Positions 21,840 through 33,299 of a DNA stretch of 64,000 nucleotides are shown here, one piece after another. The translations under genes were made by a program, and so were the position numbers. How positions within the stretch are numbered: the stretch's first letter is position 1; every line of letters begins with the position of its first letter. The stretch is from the NCBI GenBank assembly GCA_964020155.1, contig OZ026557.1, positions 1,669,001 through 1,733,000 on the forward strand. The letters run 5' to 3'. The notes under the pieces were generated by a model. That model saw only the letters and a list, made by a program, of their open reading frames with translations, was not told the origin of the DNA and made no database searches. Source of the stretch: Chondrilla cf. caribensis. Taxonomy: Eukaryota > Porifera > Demospongiae > Chondrillida > Chondrillidae.

Positions 21840-22940
21840 TTATTTAAAGAATAATAGATCTTCCCCTTTGTCTCTAGTTCTGACCTTCATCTCACTAAAC
21901 AACAAAGAGTAATAAAACCCCCTCCAAGGAGCCCAGGTCACACCATTTATGTTACCACAACAGACATCGTAATATGCTCCGTTCAGGTTGGACTTATGGC
22001 ATGTTCCACGCCATACCGTAGTATACCACCATGCTCCTGTGAATTTTATAGCACAGTTCCCAAAAATATAGCCATCATTGTCACGGTCATATGTTGTGAA
22101 TGGCCACCCACTGTGGAGTGACAAGCCATCAAGAGCATTTCCTGAATACCCGCTAACATTAAGAGTGTAACTGGTGGATGCATCTCCTATTTTAAAATAA
22201 GGGTATTTGGCATATCCTGTTCGCGAACTCCAATCCAGCAAGTCAACACGAAGTTCAGAATCGCTTTCATTGGTCAACCTATGTATAAACTCAAGTCCAA
22301 GCCAAAATTCACTAGAGAGGTTCCCAAAGCCGTTAGTGTAGTTGACCCAGTTCCTGTAGAAGTCCACATTTCCGCCAGCTCTTCTCTGAAAAACAGTCCA
22401 TCCTCCTCCATCTGTATCCATGTCACAATAAACATCAAATGGAGGAAGAGAGTCTGGTTGGATGGTGTAGATACCTGATTGAGTGTAGCTGTTGTTGAGG
22501 GCATCACGGCAGTCTCTGAATACAGGCATTGGAGGTGGAGTTTCATTTCGGCAACACTGCATCTCGGTCTTCAGACTGTCAACTGCAGAGACTACTTCCT
22601 GCTTTATGGTCTCGACTAATCTCTTCGATATAGCATCATTGATTATCATTTCCTTCAATTCGGTCTTCAGACTGTCAACTGCGGAGACTACTTCCTGCTT
22701 TATGCTCTCGACTAGTGTCTCCGAAATAACATCATTGATTATCATTTCCTTCAATTCGATATAATCTTCATACGAAAGCACTCCTGAAGAGCCGTCCTCA
22801 CCATCACGTCCATCACGTCCTGGAGGTCCTGGTACAGGCTGGTAAGAAGGTGATGGGCTTATAGTTCCAGCTACGAGACCTTCTGTGATTACAAGTAGAA
22901 TCAAGAAGCCCAAGAGAGTGGTAGTAAAACAGGTCATCAT
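21840..22940 (-). CDS. FReD-2: divergent collagen-like/fibrinogen lectin with duplicated stalk
   Basis: 366 residues from the ATG at 22940 (MMTCFTTTLL); the frame stays open upstream but only from a TTG. A signal peptide (about 1-25) is followed by Gly-X-Y triplets at 38-53 (GPPGRDGRDGEDGSSG). The helical stalk is duplicated: residues 62-93 and 94-125 are two 32-residue copies (ELKEMIIND...DSLKT), before Cys-Cys 129-130. The fibrinogen domain (about 141-366) keeps DRDNDGYIFGNCA but has an insertion in the pocket (TTVWRGTCHKSNLNG), replaces the usual [15 protein letters not shown] by YYDVCCGNINGVTW with two extra cysteines, and ends in an extension (RTRDKGEDLLFFK). It is the most divergent intact paralogue, so its ligand specificity probably differs. 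Confidence 0.92.
   Translation of the reverse strand: MMTCFTTTLLGFLILLVITEGLVAGTISPSPSYQPVPGPPGRDGRDGEDGSSGVLSYEDYIELKEMIINDVISETLVESIKQEVVSAVDSLKTELKEMIINDAISKRLVETIKQEVVSAVDSLKTEMQCCRNETPPPMPVFRDCRDALNNSYTQSGIYTIQPDSLPPFDVYCDMDTDGGGWTVFQRRAGGNVDFYRNWVNYTNGFGNLSSEFWLGLEFIHRLTNESDSELRVDLLDWSSRTGYAKYPYFKIGDASTSYTLNVSGYSGNALDGLSLHSGWPFTTYDRDNDGYIFGNCAIKFTGAWWYTTVWRGTCHKSNLNGAYYDVCCGNINGVTWAPWRGFYYSLLFSEMKVRTRDKGEDLLFFK
22569..22760 (-). repeat. 96-bp tandem duplication inside FReD-2
   Basis: Two adjacent 96-bp copies (22569-22664 and 22665-22760), in frame, each encoding one 32-residue stalk segment. The copies differ at a handful of bases (for example ISETLVESI versus ISKRLVETI), so the duplication is not brand new. 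Confidence 0.95.
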
Positions 22941-22986
22941 CTTCTCCTTGAGATGATTCTTGTGAGAAAATGCGTCCAAAGCTTCT

Positions 22987-22994
22987 TATTTATA
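22987..22994 (-). promoter_or_regulatory. TATA box of FReD-2
   Basis: TATAAATA on the minus strand, 47-54 bp before the chosen ATG. This supports that ATG over the upstream TTG reading. Confidence 0.65.
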
Positions 22995-23698
22995 CCTTAT
23001 GCTAACAGTATACTCGTTACTCTAAAATTAATATAAATACTATACTAACTTCAACTGTACTAAGTTGTAGTATTAATACTACATATATACTGTAGCATTC
23101 CTGTATTAAAGCTGTGTATGTTATATATGTCACAGTGCATTGAATACCAACACCTGGCTGCTGGATGATCTTCATTGCATTCTGTTCCATGCTCTGGTTT
23201 GTAAATATGCAGGGAATTCCATGTGTCATACTATTCCTTAGTTAGTATAATATTGTAATAATACCGTGATAATTCTTATGTTACTGTATAAATGGTCCAT
23301 TTTGTACTATGGATCCAATGTATTGTCATATACACAGGTGTAAACATACACACCTGTACACACACAAGCCCAGTGTGTAAACACATGCAATGCAGTGTCC
23401 ACTGAATACCTGCTCCATTGGTATGAAGTACCTCCCATTTCCCCCGCACACTGAGTAGACATGTAAACTACAAACACACACAATTTATTCGGGAGAAATC
23501 AAATGACCTTCAAAGAGTATCTGATTTCTCCTCAGTGTTTGATCCCTGCCTCATTAGTATAAGGTGCCTCCCATTTCCCCCACATACAGGGTAGACATGT
23601 GAACTACAAGTTCACACTCTCTACTCCTCTTGTAGTCAGCATTTAAAATTGCATTATTATAATCTAACTTCAGAGTTTGCATGCATGACATGTTTGTG
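22995..23698. repeat. C repeat unit, copy 2 (5' flank of FReD-2)
   Basis: CCATGCTCTGGTTTGTAAAT, TTCCATGTGTCATACTATTC, CACCTGTACACACACAAGCC, two boxes (about 23427 and 23567) and TTGTAGTCAGCATTTAAAA. Genes 2 and 5 have C-type 5' flanks, whereas 1, 7 and 8 have U-type flanks. No gene. Confidence 0.6.
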
Positions 23699-24099
<401 letters not shown>

Positions 24100-24100
<1 letters not shown>

Positions 24101-24917
24101 AATCTATAGATTTCGTCCAGGATGGCGCGGTGTGTTTTTAACCACTTTTAAATTACATATTTAATGCCCAAGCTAAGTATAGTTCTATATACGTATGTGG
24201 TTGAGTTTCTAATAGAGCTGTCAGTCTTTTGAGTCTTGTGTGTAACCTATTTACGCGTGCTGTACCTGTGATATGGTATTTTCCTTGAACTTTCCAATCC
24301 TGTGTTGGTGGCTGGTTCTGTCGTCAGATTCTTGCCTGTCCCATGGCTGTGAGTTGTGGTTTGTGGTTGAGGTTTGTATCTGGATGATCTTCAATGCATT
24401 CTGTTCCATCCTCTGGTTTGTGAATATGCAAGGAATTTCATGTGTCATACTATTTCTTAGTAAGTATTGTAATAATACCATGATAATTCTTATGTTACTG
24501 TATAAATGGTCCATTTTGTACTATGGATCCAATTGTCATACACACAAGTGTAAACATGCACACCTGTACACACAAGCCCAGGTGTGTAAACACATGTAAG
24601 GCAGTATCCACTGAATACCTGCTCCACTGGTATGAAGCACCTCCCATTTCCCCCGCAAACTGAGTAGGCATGTATTTCTTCGGAAGAAGTCAAATGACCT
24701 TCAAAGAGTATCTGATTTCTACTTAGTGTTTGATCCCTGCTCCACTAGTATGAGGTACCTCCCATTTCCCCCACATACAGGGTAGGCATGTAAACTACAA
24801 GTTCACACTCGCTACACATCTTGTAGTCGGCATTTAAATTGCTTTATTATAACCCAAATTTAGAGTTTGCATACATGACATGTGTGTGTGCATGTGTGCA
24901 TGTATGGATACTTGTGT

Positions 24918-24966
<49 letters not shown>

Positions 24967-25036
24967 TGACACTGTGTTTGTTTGTGTACGTATGTGTACA
25001 AGAATGGATACTTGTGTGTATATAATATTATAATAT

Positions 25037-25110
<74 letters not shown>

Positions 25111-26204
25111 ATGTATGCTCAGTGTATACAGTGTGTACTTCCCAAATGCTATTGATGTGTATATGAATCCACTTTTTCAGCATGAACAATCTCTAATGAT
25201 ATTAGAAGACACTGGATTTTCATTTTCACATGTATCTGAACCTCTCTATTAAGCTAGGGCACTGTCAATTCTAATTTATGTCTTCATTTCCAAGTTTTCC
25301 TCAATACAGATGTAAATTACTACATTACAGCACTACACTGGGACACAGAGAAAATGTTTCAATACTGAGGTTTGCAATAAAGAGGTTTGAAAGCCAGTAG
25401 ACTTCGTCTAGGATGGCATGGCATGTCTTTACCCACTTTTAAATGACATTTTTTACACCCAGGTAAGTATAGTTCCATATACGTATGTTGTTGAGTTTCC
25501 AATAGAGCTGCCAGTCCTTTGAGTCTTGTGTGTAACCTATTTACGCGTGCTGTACCTGCATGGTATGGTATGGTATGATATGGTATTTTCCTTGAACTTT
25601 AAAATCCTGTGTTAGTGGCTGGTTTTGTCTTCGCATTTTTGCCTGTCTCCTGTTTGTAGTCGAGGTATAATCTGGATGATCTTCAATGCATTCTGTTCCA
25701 TGCTCTGGTTTGTGAATATGCAGGGAATTTCATGTGTCATACTATTCCATAGTTAGTATTGTAATAACACCATGATAATTCTTATGTTACTGTATAAATG
25801 GTCCATTTTGTACTATGGATCCAATGTATTATCATACACACATGTGTAAACATGCACATGCACCAGTACACACACAAGCCAAAGTGTGTAAACACATGCA
25901 ATGCAGTGTCCACTGTGCTCCACTGGTATGAAGTACCTCCCATTTCCCCTGCACACTCAGTAGTCATGTAAACTACAAACACACACTATTTCTTCGGGAG
26001 AAATCAAAAGATCTTCAAAGAGTATCTGATTTCTCCTTAGTGTTTGATCCCTGCTCCACTAGTATGAGGTACCTCCAATTTTCCCAATATACGTGGTAGA
26101 CATGTAAACTACAAGTTCACACTCGCTACTTCTCTTGTAGTCGCCATTTAAGTTGCTTCAATTAAATCCAACTTCATAGTTTGCATATATGCCATGTGTG
26201 TGTG

Positions 26205-26245
<41 letters not shown>

Positions 26246-26440
26246 TTGAATGAAATTGTAGTTTATATGCCTACCCTGTACCACATACAGGGTAGGCATA
26301 TAAACTACAAGTTCATACTTGCTACTCCTCTTGTAGTCAGCATTTGAATTGCTTTATTATAATCCACATTTAGAGTTTGCATGCATGACGTGGATGCATG
26401 TGCGCATGTATGGATACTTGCCATTTCAATATAATATTAT
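24100..26440. repeat. Alternating B fragments and C units with TG tracts
   Basis: In order: a B fragment (24100-24360, AGATTTCGTCCAGGATGGC, donor lost), a C unit (24370-24910), TG tracts (24910-24965, 25037-25110), a C tail (25110-25384), a B fragment with CAGGTAAGTATAG intact (25385-25670), a C unit (25680-26190), a TG tract (26191-26245), and a C box fragment (26270-26440). The B-C alternation suggests repeated unequal exchange. No gene. Confidence 0.65.
24910..25110 (+). repeat. Two (TG)n microsatellites
   Basis: TG tracts at about 24915-24963 and 25040-25109, separated by GAGTGACACTGTGTTTGTTTG and a short AT segment. The separator also occurs at the end of the giant array near 39676. Confidence 0.93.
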
Positions 26441-27650
26441 TATGCTGCGATGGTGCCCCATTTCTATCGGTGGAACGATTTAGTGCTGAACGCTTCGTTC
26501 GACGAATGATTTGCTTTCAACGAAACCAAAAATGACCTAAATCGATAATTAATACGATAATGAATAACAATATTAGCGGCCACCGCAATTAAAGAGCGTG
26601 GGCGACCTCGATCGGACTCCGCTAACGAACGGAAACAATTACCTCGCTAACGCTCGGTAATTATGCATGTGTGTGATGCTAGTCTACTAATCTAGCGCCC
26701 CCGACAGGCGTTGAGGGAATATTCGACTATAGCCTGCTAGACCACATCATGGCCAGTACGTGCGTAGGAATTTTATCGCTCATTGGCGGCGTCTACAAGT
26801 AACGTCACAGCGATTAACTGGAACACGTGTTCGGTACGGATTCGGATGACAAGTTGCCGTTAGCCTGTTGAAGAGACGATATTTCCCAATATTCGACCTT
26901 TTCTTTTTGAAAGCCAGTAGACTTCGTCCAGGATGGCATGGCTTGTCTTTACCCACTTTTAAATTACATTTTTAACACCCCAGGTAAGTATAGTTCCATA
27001 TACGTATGTTGTTGAATTTCTAATAGAGCTGTCAGTCCTTGGAGTCTTGTGTGTAACCTATTTACGCGTGCTGTACCTGTGATATCGTAATCTCCTTGAA
27101 CTTTAAACTCCTGTGTTGGTGACTGGTTCTGTCGTCAGATTCTTGCCTGTCTCATGGCTGTTTGTGGTCGAGGTATCCAAGACACTCGGAAGATCTAACT
27201 GGACCACGACTGCATGTCATTAGTGGCTGGATTGTGCCTGCACGCTGCTTGGAGTGGGGATTTATGTTGATGGTATGATGACCGATGAGATGTATGTTTT
27301 TCACTGTCATTAGATTACTCAACACTCATTTGAAAGGCAATGGACTGTTATACTTCAAGACGACATGGCTTCTAGTATATAGTATAGCATCATAATTATT
27401 ATGATACAGAAATGTTGAGAAGTAGATATTAGAAGGTATACTAAGTTTCAAGAATGCCAAATACTTTTATAGTTACTGGTCTGAGAAATAGACATTTAGT
27501 ATATAATTAACCTATGTATTGTTTACATTCAACTATTCTCGTTTAATTTAGCAGAGTAGAAGTAACTCGGTAAATGTTTTTCAATAAATAATTTTTAGGG
27601 GCTGCCACAGGCAGCCCTATATTGTTTGCATTCACCTTAATTTAGCCACT
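26440..27650. repeat. B repeat unit, copy 2 (MULE-free)
   Basis: An uninterrupted B unit: GCGATGGTGCCCCATTTCTA, GCTAACGAACGGAAACAATT, CTAGCGCCCCCGACAGG, then GCCAGTACGTGCGTAGGAAT at the site occupied by the MULE-like element in copy 1. The CRE is weakened (AACGTCAC at about 26808) but the E-box AACACGTGTT and the donor CAGGTAAGTATAG are intact. No gene. Confidence 0.75.
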
Positions 27651-28698
27651 TATTATTCTTCATCAGACACCCCTTCATTATCCTGCACCAGAAACTCCTC
27701 CACTATCCTATACTGGACACTCCTTTCCCATATAATGCACAAACCAAATATTATATACAATGTATACACAGTACACACACAATGTTATTATACAGACAGT
27801 ACACATTTAAGGCACATTAAATTGTTAAACTATATATATATATATATATATTAAGGTACAGGAGCGTAAAACCTTTGCATAAACAATTATTCTATGATGA
27901 AATTGTTTGCCTTGAACCAGAATGATTTGGCATTAAATCAGTAAAAATCCTCTACCATTTTCCACTGACGAAGACAGCAATGAACTGACAAAATGTTTGG
28001 TAAGAACATTTGGCTAGTGTATTGTATTTTATTGAATTTACTATATTCTCTGACACATGCCTGAATATTGACAGTGTATGATATTGTATTAGAGTGTACA
28101 TGTGTACCTGTGTATAGACATTATCATCAAACCATAAAGTCACTAGATTAAATCACAACATGGTGGTTTTTGGTGTCAAACTGTAGCTCTTGCTATGTTG
28201 ATTACAAAATTAATGTATTGACTCTAATGGTCTTACTGTAACAGTAAATATCATGCATGTAATCCAGGTAGTAACTATGATATTGCTTTCAATGTGTTAA
28301 TATATGATTTTGTAAGGAATATGATAATGATAGAAATAATTATCATTAATAATAATTTTATTAATTAATAAACAATAACAATTAATAATAATAATAATCA
28401 TTATTACTGAACAATATATTTTATTTATGTACAAACTTGTATGAAGATTAATGCATAATGTTATTTTGATCCAGTTGTAAAATTTTGACAAATCTACCAA
28501 TTTATTTATTAGCTAATATGAAGTGTGAGTGTGGTTAATGAGGTTAATACAGTTGATATATTTAATTCACAGGTATGACATATGTCATGTGATTGTATAA
28601 ATATATAATTCTGATGCCTAGAATTCATTTGTGTGATGGTGTCACTCTGTACATAATAAGCATATGCGAATCTTTCTCAAAGATACATTTTATTGACA
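27650..28698. repeat. A repeat unit, copy 3
   Basis: A short minisatellite remnant (27660-27720), ACAGTACACACACAATGTTA, a TATATATA run (27826-27850), GCATAAACAATTATTCTATG, TCTAATGGTCTTACTGTAA and AATGAGGTTAATACAGTTG, leading to the LTR at 28699. No gene. Confidence 0.7.
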
Positions 28699-29093
28699 TG
28701 TAATGCTGGACCGTTTGTGACAGCCGCTCAGGCAGATAAGTTGCGAATCACTTGACCAACAAACTCAATCATTATTAACAATAGGACAATAAAACAGAAC
28801 AAAAGAACTAGAATACACGTGTTCACACAATAGGTAACTTGACATGTGATACATTACATAATACATGCATCTATATACTACAATGAGCGGTATTACAAAT
28901 AGATGATCTATATATTATAAAGGGAAGAGAAAATGTACGTTTGCTGCTGTGTAATTGTGCATTTGATTTCGTGCGGTTGAAATATCACTGATCATCATGT
29001 GGATTGCGCGTGACTTGCCCACACTACTTTTGACTTAATTGTATACATAACACTTTAATCATAGAGTTCAAGTTGACACCCTCAAAACTCACA
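28699..29093 (-). mobile_element. Solo LTR of the Gypsy-type family
   Basis: It begins TGTAATGCTGGACCG and ends near AAACTCACA, about 395 bp. It matches the 5' LTR at 60143-60918 throughout: CACACAATAGGTAACTT, TACGTTTGCTGCTGTGTAAT, CACTGATCATCATGTGGATT. No internal region lies beside it, so it is a solo LTR. It sits in an A unit, at the same place relative to A as the LTR at 6290. Confidence 0.75.
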
Positions 29094-29443
29094 ACGTATA
29101 CCTGCCTTACCATGAAATCCTAAGACTTGAAATATATACATCTGAACAAATAATATTATTGAATACTATATATATAGCTATGTGCGAAGTATGATAAATG
29201 TGCATATTTTATATGTTATATTGTAACCTGTACGAATTGATAAACTAAACATCATTATTATTGTAATCATATAGTCATACATACAACTACTTTGTTTGAT
29301 CATAAAATAATGTATACTTAACTGTTCAACTAGTAATGCAGAAGCTTATTATGTAATGAAATTTGTAATAATTTGTAATAATAATAATGTAATAATTTAG
29401 TTTTTCTCCTTTAAGTTAGATCTTTATTGCATGCATATCTCAC
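29094..29443. other. 3' flank of FReD-3
   Basis: CTGCCTTACCATGAAATCC through the AT-rich run shared with the 3' flanks at 13590-13920 and 60930-61190. No other feature. Confidence 0.5.
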
Positions 29444-30377
29444 TCAGCCAATAGCTCTGACCTTCATCTCAGTAAACTTCAGAGAGTAATAATAACCCTT
29501 CCAAGTCCTCCAGTTCACACCATCAGCATAGGAGGAGTGACTGCCACGGTGATATAGTCCGTTCAAGTTAGACGAATGGCATACTTCATACCACCATGCT
29601 CCTTTGTATATTCCAGCACAGTTTACAGAACTAGCACCATCATTGTCACGGTCGTATGTTGTGAATGGTCTCCCATTGTGGCGTGTTAAGCTATCAGTAG
29701 CATTTCCCATATAAGCGCTGACTTCAAGTCTGTACTTGGTGGATGCATCCCTCACTCGAAAAGAGCTGTACTGAGCGTATCTCTTATCTCCACTCCAATC
29801 CTCCAGGTCAATACGAAGTTGGGAATCACTTTTATTGGTCAACCTATGTATAAACTCAAGTCCAAGCCAGAATTCATTAGAGAGGTTCCCAAAGCCGTTA
29901 GTGTAGTTGACCCAGTTCCTGTAAAAGTCTTCACTTCCATCTTGTCTCCTCTGAAAGACAGTCCATCCTCCTCCATCAGTATCCATGTCACAATAAACAT
30001 CAAATGGAGGAAGAGAGTCTGGTTGGATGGTGTAGACACCGGATTGAGTAGCTGTTGTTGAGGGCATCACGGCAGTCTTCGAATACAGGCAGTGGAGATG
30101 GTGTTGGGGTAATAGTACAAATGTCAAGGGATCCATTCCTGGTGGATGAGGGGAGTAAAGGAGATGGTATCTCCGAGGACTGACATGGATATGGTAGTTC
30201 TTGTGCAAAATGGAATCCATCCAGCTCACAGCACATGGAGCACTTCACAGTACAGTTGGGCTGAATCTGGTAGGATCCGATCTTTCTGTCTTTCCCATCT
30301 TCTCCACAATCTGCTAGTGCACTGGTCACAATCAGCAGAACGAGATAACAAATCTCTATTCTCTTCACTTGAAACAT
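29444..30377 (-). pseudogene. FReD-3: full-length fibrinogen lectin gene with a 2-base frameshift
   Basis: From the ATG at 30377 (MFQVKRIEICYLVLLIVTSA) this encodes a signal peptide, then a Cys-rich N-terminal segment unlike the other genes ([32 protein letters not shown]) and no Gly-X-Y repeat. A Ser/Pro linker leads into the fibrinogen domain. At about 30048, two bases present in every paralogue are missing, after [10 protein letters not shown]. The rest of the domain is open in another frame down to 29444, with an intact [13 protein letters not shown] loop and pocket ([15 protein letters not shown]). With one lesion and a clean remainder, it is either a very young pseudogene or a sequence error. 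Confidence 0.85.
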
Positions 30378-30439
30378 CTTGTAATGTTGTTTCCAATTCA
30401 ATTCAACTTGGTCTGATCAACATCAATATCTCTCCCTGC

Positions 30440-30445
30440 TTTATA
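30440..30445 (-). promoter_or_regulatory. TATA-like box of FReD-3
   Basis: TATAAA on the minus strand, 63-68 bp before the ATG. The flank differs from the type-A genes and is shared instead with the two truncated copies at 31945 and 43553 (CAACTTGGTCTGATCAACAT). Confidence 0.5.
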
Positions 30446-30504
30446 CTTGCTGTAATGATTATAGTAACGGAAGCCTTACATGTACGTAACCCTATTATGT
30501 GCAG

Positions 30505-30850
30505 ATCAGCCAAGGCATAATACTTCCTTCACTTCCGTCCACTCTCACCTTTTATGATCCGACCAGGTGTAAAACTTCCTACACTTCCGTCCACTCTCAC
30601 ATTTTATGATCCGACCAGGTGTAAAACTTCCTACACTTCCGTCCACTCTCACATTTTATGATCCGACCAGGTGTAAAACTTCCTACACTTCCATCCACTC
30701 TCACCTTTTATGATCCGACCAGGTGTAAAACTTCCTACACTTCCATCCACTCCCACATTTTATGATCCGACCAGGTGTAAAACTTCCTACACTTCCATCC
30801 ACTCCCACCTTTTATGATCCGACCAGGTGTAAAACTTCCTACACTTCCGA
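30505..30850 (+). repeat. 52-bp minisatellite, six units
   Basis: The marker GATCCGACCAGGTGTAAAAC starts at 30556, 30608, 30660, 30712, 30764 and 30816, exactly 52 bp apart. Units differ by few changes (TCCGTCC/TCCATCC, CTCTC/CTCCC). A single related unit occurs at about 32090-32130 and 43688-43735, in both cases just before the gag fragment. Confidence 0.97.
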
Positions 30851-31429
30851 GACAGATGATGCAGTATTAGACTGGCTTGAAAACAAAATCAGTATCAGGT
30901 CTGGATGATCCCCTAGACCTCTGGTCCTCAATCCCAACACAAACTAGGTCTTGACTAAACAGAAGCCTGACATGCTCCCTCTGCCATGAGCTATGCAAAA
31001 AGGTACTTAACATTTTCCCCCATTCTCTCCAAACATTGAAATTATTACTGATGGAATTTGTTTCAAAATTTAGTTTACATTCACAGCTAGGTGTAGGATT
31101 TACTCTCTATGTAGGTCTAGGATCTCTACATCATAGATCAGATTAACAGGCCCACTCTCCCATGAGCTATGCAAGAAGGTGGTTAGCGTTAATTATCCTA
31201 TATCCTCCCATAAATTTAGCACCTCTGTGTAGGTAGAGTTACAGGCAACATACAGAGATGGGGAGTGTTTTAGAATTCAGTTCCCAATTCAAGCTAGGAA
31301 TGGTAAAATTCACCTTTATATGTCTCATCTACCACAAGATATGACATTATATCACTTAGTATTCTCTCTCTATTCATTCTCATACATTGAAATATTCCAA
31401 TAGCTCTAAAAGTAGCTTGCGTAACACAC
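30851..31429. other. Unrecognised spacer
   Basis: It contains a short direct repeat of CATGAGCTATGCAA (about 30985 and 31161) but no tandem structure, gene or transposon end that I can support. Confidence 0.5.
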
Positions 31430-31945
31430 TCAGTCAATAGCTCTGACCTTCATCTCAGTAAACTTCAGAGAGTAATAATGACCCTTCCAAGCGAGCCAGT
31501 TTACACCATCAGCATAGGAGGAGTGACTGCCATGGTGCTATAGTCCATTCAGATTAGACGAATATGCTTCATACCACCATGCTCCTTTGTGCCTTTCAGC
31601 ACAGTTTGCTGAACTAGCACCATCATTGTCACGGTCGTATGTTGTGAATGGTCTCCCATTGTGGTGTGTCAAGCTGTCACCAGCATTTCCAATATATAAG
31701 GGCTAACTTCAAGTCTGTACTTGGTGGATGCATCCCTCACTCGAAAAGAGCTGTACTGAGCATATCTCTTATCTTCACTCCAATCCTCAAGGTCAACACG
31801 AAGTTCGGAATCACTTCCATTGGTCAACCTTTGTATAAACTCACGTCCAAGCCAGAATTCATTAGAGAGGTTACTAGAGCCATTAGTGTAATTGACCAAG
31901 TTCCTGTGAAAGTCTTCACTACCATCTTCTCTCTATTCGAAACAT
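31430..31945 (-). pseudogene. Truncated FReD-4 (internal deletion and frameshift)
   Basis: The C-terminal two thirds of a fibrinogen domain are recognisable ([36 protein letters not shown]). The 5' end (ATG at 31945, promoter like FReD-3) is joined directly to the middle of the domain, removing the N-terminal region, linker and start of the domain. Translation from the ATG stops within about ten codons. It belongs to the FReD-3 subtype by promoter and by [14 protein letters not shown]. Confidence 0.85.
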
Positions 31946-32209
31946 TTTGTAATGGTATTTCCCATTCAATCCAACTTGGTCTGATCAACATCAATATCTC
32001 TCATTACTTTATGCTTGCTGTAATGACGAATGATTATAGTAACAGAACAGACACATGTATGTAACCCTATTGTGTGTAGATCAATCAAGGCATAAAACTT
32101 CCATCACTTCCGTCCACTCCCACCATTTATGATCCATGGAACCTTTAACTATCAAAGACGATAGCCCACCCTTGGTGGAACACAACCTCTTGGCTCTAAT
32201 GTCACTACA
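31946..32209. other. FReD-3-type promoter flank and one 52-bp unit
   Basis: CAACTTGGTCTGATCAACAT continues the promoter homology with FReD-3, followed by one minisatellite-like unit (32090-32130). The second duplication copy at 43554-43810 is nearly identical. Confidence 0.6.
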
Positions 32210-32438
32210 ATGAGCATTGAGCTTCCCCCATTCTGGCCCACTGACCCATATGTCTGGTTTGCTCAGGTTGAGGCACATTTCGCCACCATGCAGGCTCGTC
32301 ACCCAACAAAGGACCATGTTCAACTATGTTGTGTCCTCTCTCCAGCCAGAAGTCGTTACAGAGGTACAAGACCTCCTCGCCTCGCCAAGAACACGTAAGC
32401 CACACAAGTTAACTGACAGGATATTGATTAACAAGTGA
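32210..32438 (+). pseudogene. Retrotransposon gag fragment, copy 1
   Basis: The start reads MSIELPPFWPTDPYVWFAQV, a recognisable opening of Ty3/Gypsy-type gag proteins, then EAHFATMQARHPTKDHV. A frameshift at about 32315 separates this from the continuing gag-like YVVSSLQPEVVTEVQDLL. No pol or LTR was found nearby, so it is a fragment. It is duplicated at 43811-44030. Confidence 0.7.
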
Positions 32439-32439
32439 A

Positions 32440-33041
32440 TGCAAACAAATAGAATCACACACACATTTCATACAATCACTAGTTAGTAATCACTTAAGAG
32501 TTAGTTTGTGACATGTTCACTACAAATTATATCAGATTCTCCAGAACTGAACCTGTTTATGTATCAATTATCCTCAGTTGCATCATCAATTGGGGGTGGT
32601 GTCAGACTGCTTCCCAACCAGTGAACTGTGTGGTCTCTTGTTTTATGGGATGCAAATCTTTATGTGATGAATAAACAATTTATATACTATTATTATTGAA
32701 GTACATTGTAGGACATTGTCAAATTAATGTCTGTGGCTAAATGAACTTGACAAGGTAAATAGCGTCACATTACTAATTTTTTAGCCATTCTTTCCTAGAT
32801 TTCCACATTTTTAGGACTATTCTGGCCATCTTTGGCAATTCCAATCCCTTTAACATTTGTCTCTTTCTCCAGTGTCATTTAAATGCCTTTCACTGAGGTC
32901 CCCTTCCTTGAATCATGTCCCTGTGTCAATCAAACTTGCTATATACAAATTATTTAAGTATGCTTTGTATCCTGAATGTCTCCCACCATAGACAAACATA
33001 CACACACATAGTCTGGTGCAGCTGACCCTATATCCACCATT
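32440..33041. other. Unrecognised spacer, duplicated at 44035-44638
   Basis: Near-identical in both copies of the large duplication, with no homology I can name. No gene. Confidence 0.5.
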
Positions 33042-33296
33042 TTATTTCTTTAGGGTGGAGAAAGGGTCTGGGGACATTGCTATATGGTATAGGTTAAATA
33101 TCCCACGTTGAACCTGACACTTGTACAGAATGACCTCTACATAATCTTCTGAAAGATTTCCCAAGTATACAGTCATAAGCTGAGTTCGTAGCATGTAGTC
33201 ATTGTGAGGTACTCTTTGAACTTGGTCTCTTTGTTTTGGGTTCAACCCAGAAAGTTTCTTACTCCAAAGCGGTTTTATGTTAGGGTTGGCCAGTGT
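33042..33296 (-). pseudogene. Coding-like segment conserved in both duplicates, copy 1
   Basis: An open minus-strand frame of about 80 codons (TLANPNIKPLWSKKL, then NPKQRDQVQRVPHNDYMLRT, SEDYVEVILYKCQVQRG) ending SPDPFSTLKK and a stop. There is no upstream ATG, so it could be a terminal exon or an old TE piece. The duplicate at 44639 keeps almost every residue but has a stop at the KKL position. Family not recognised. Confidence 0.35.
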
Positions 33297-33299
33297 GGA

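Noticed and set aside
30505..30850. Possible CRISPR-like array of regular repeats
   Set aside because: The repeats are head to tail with no unique spacers, the context is an animal genome, and no cas genes are present.
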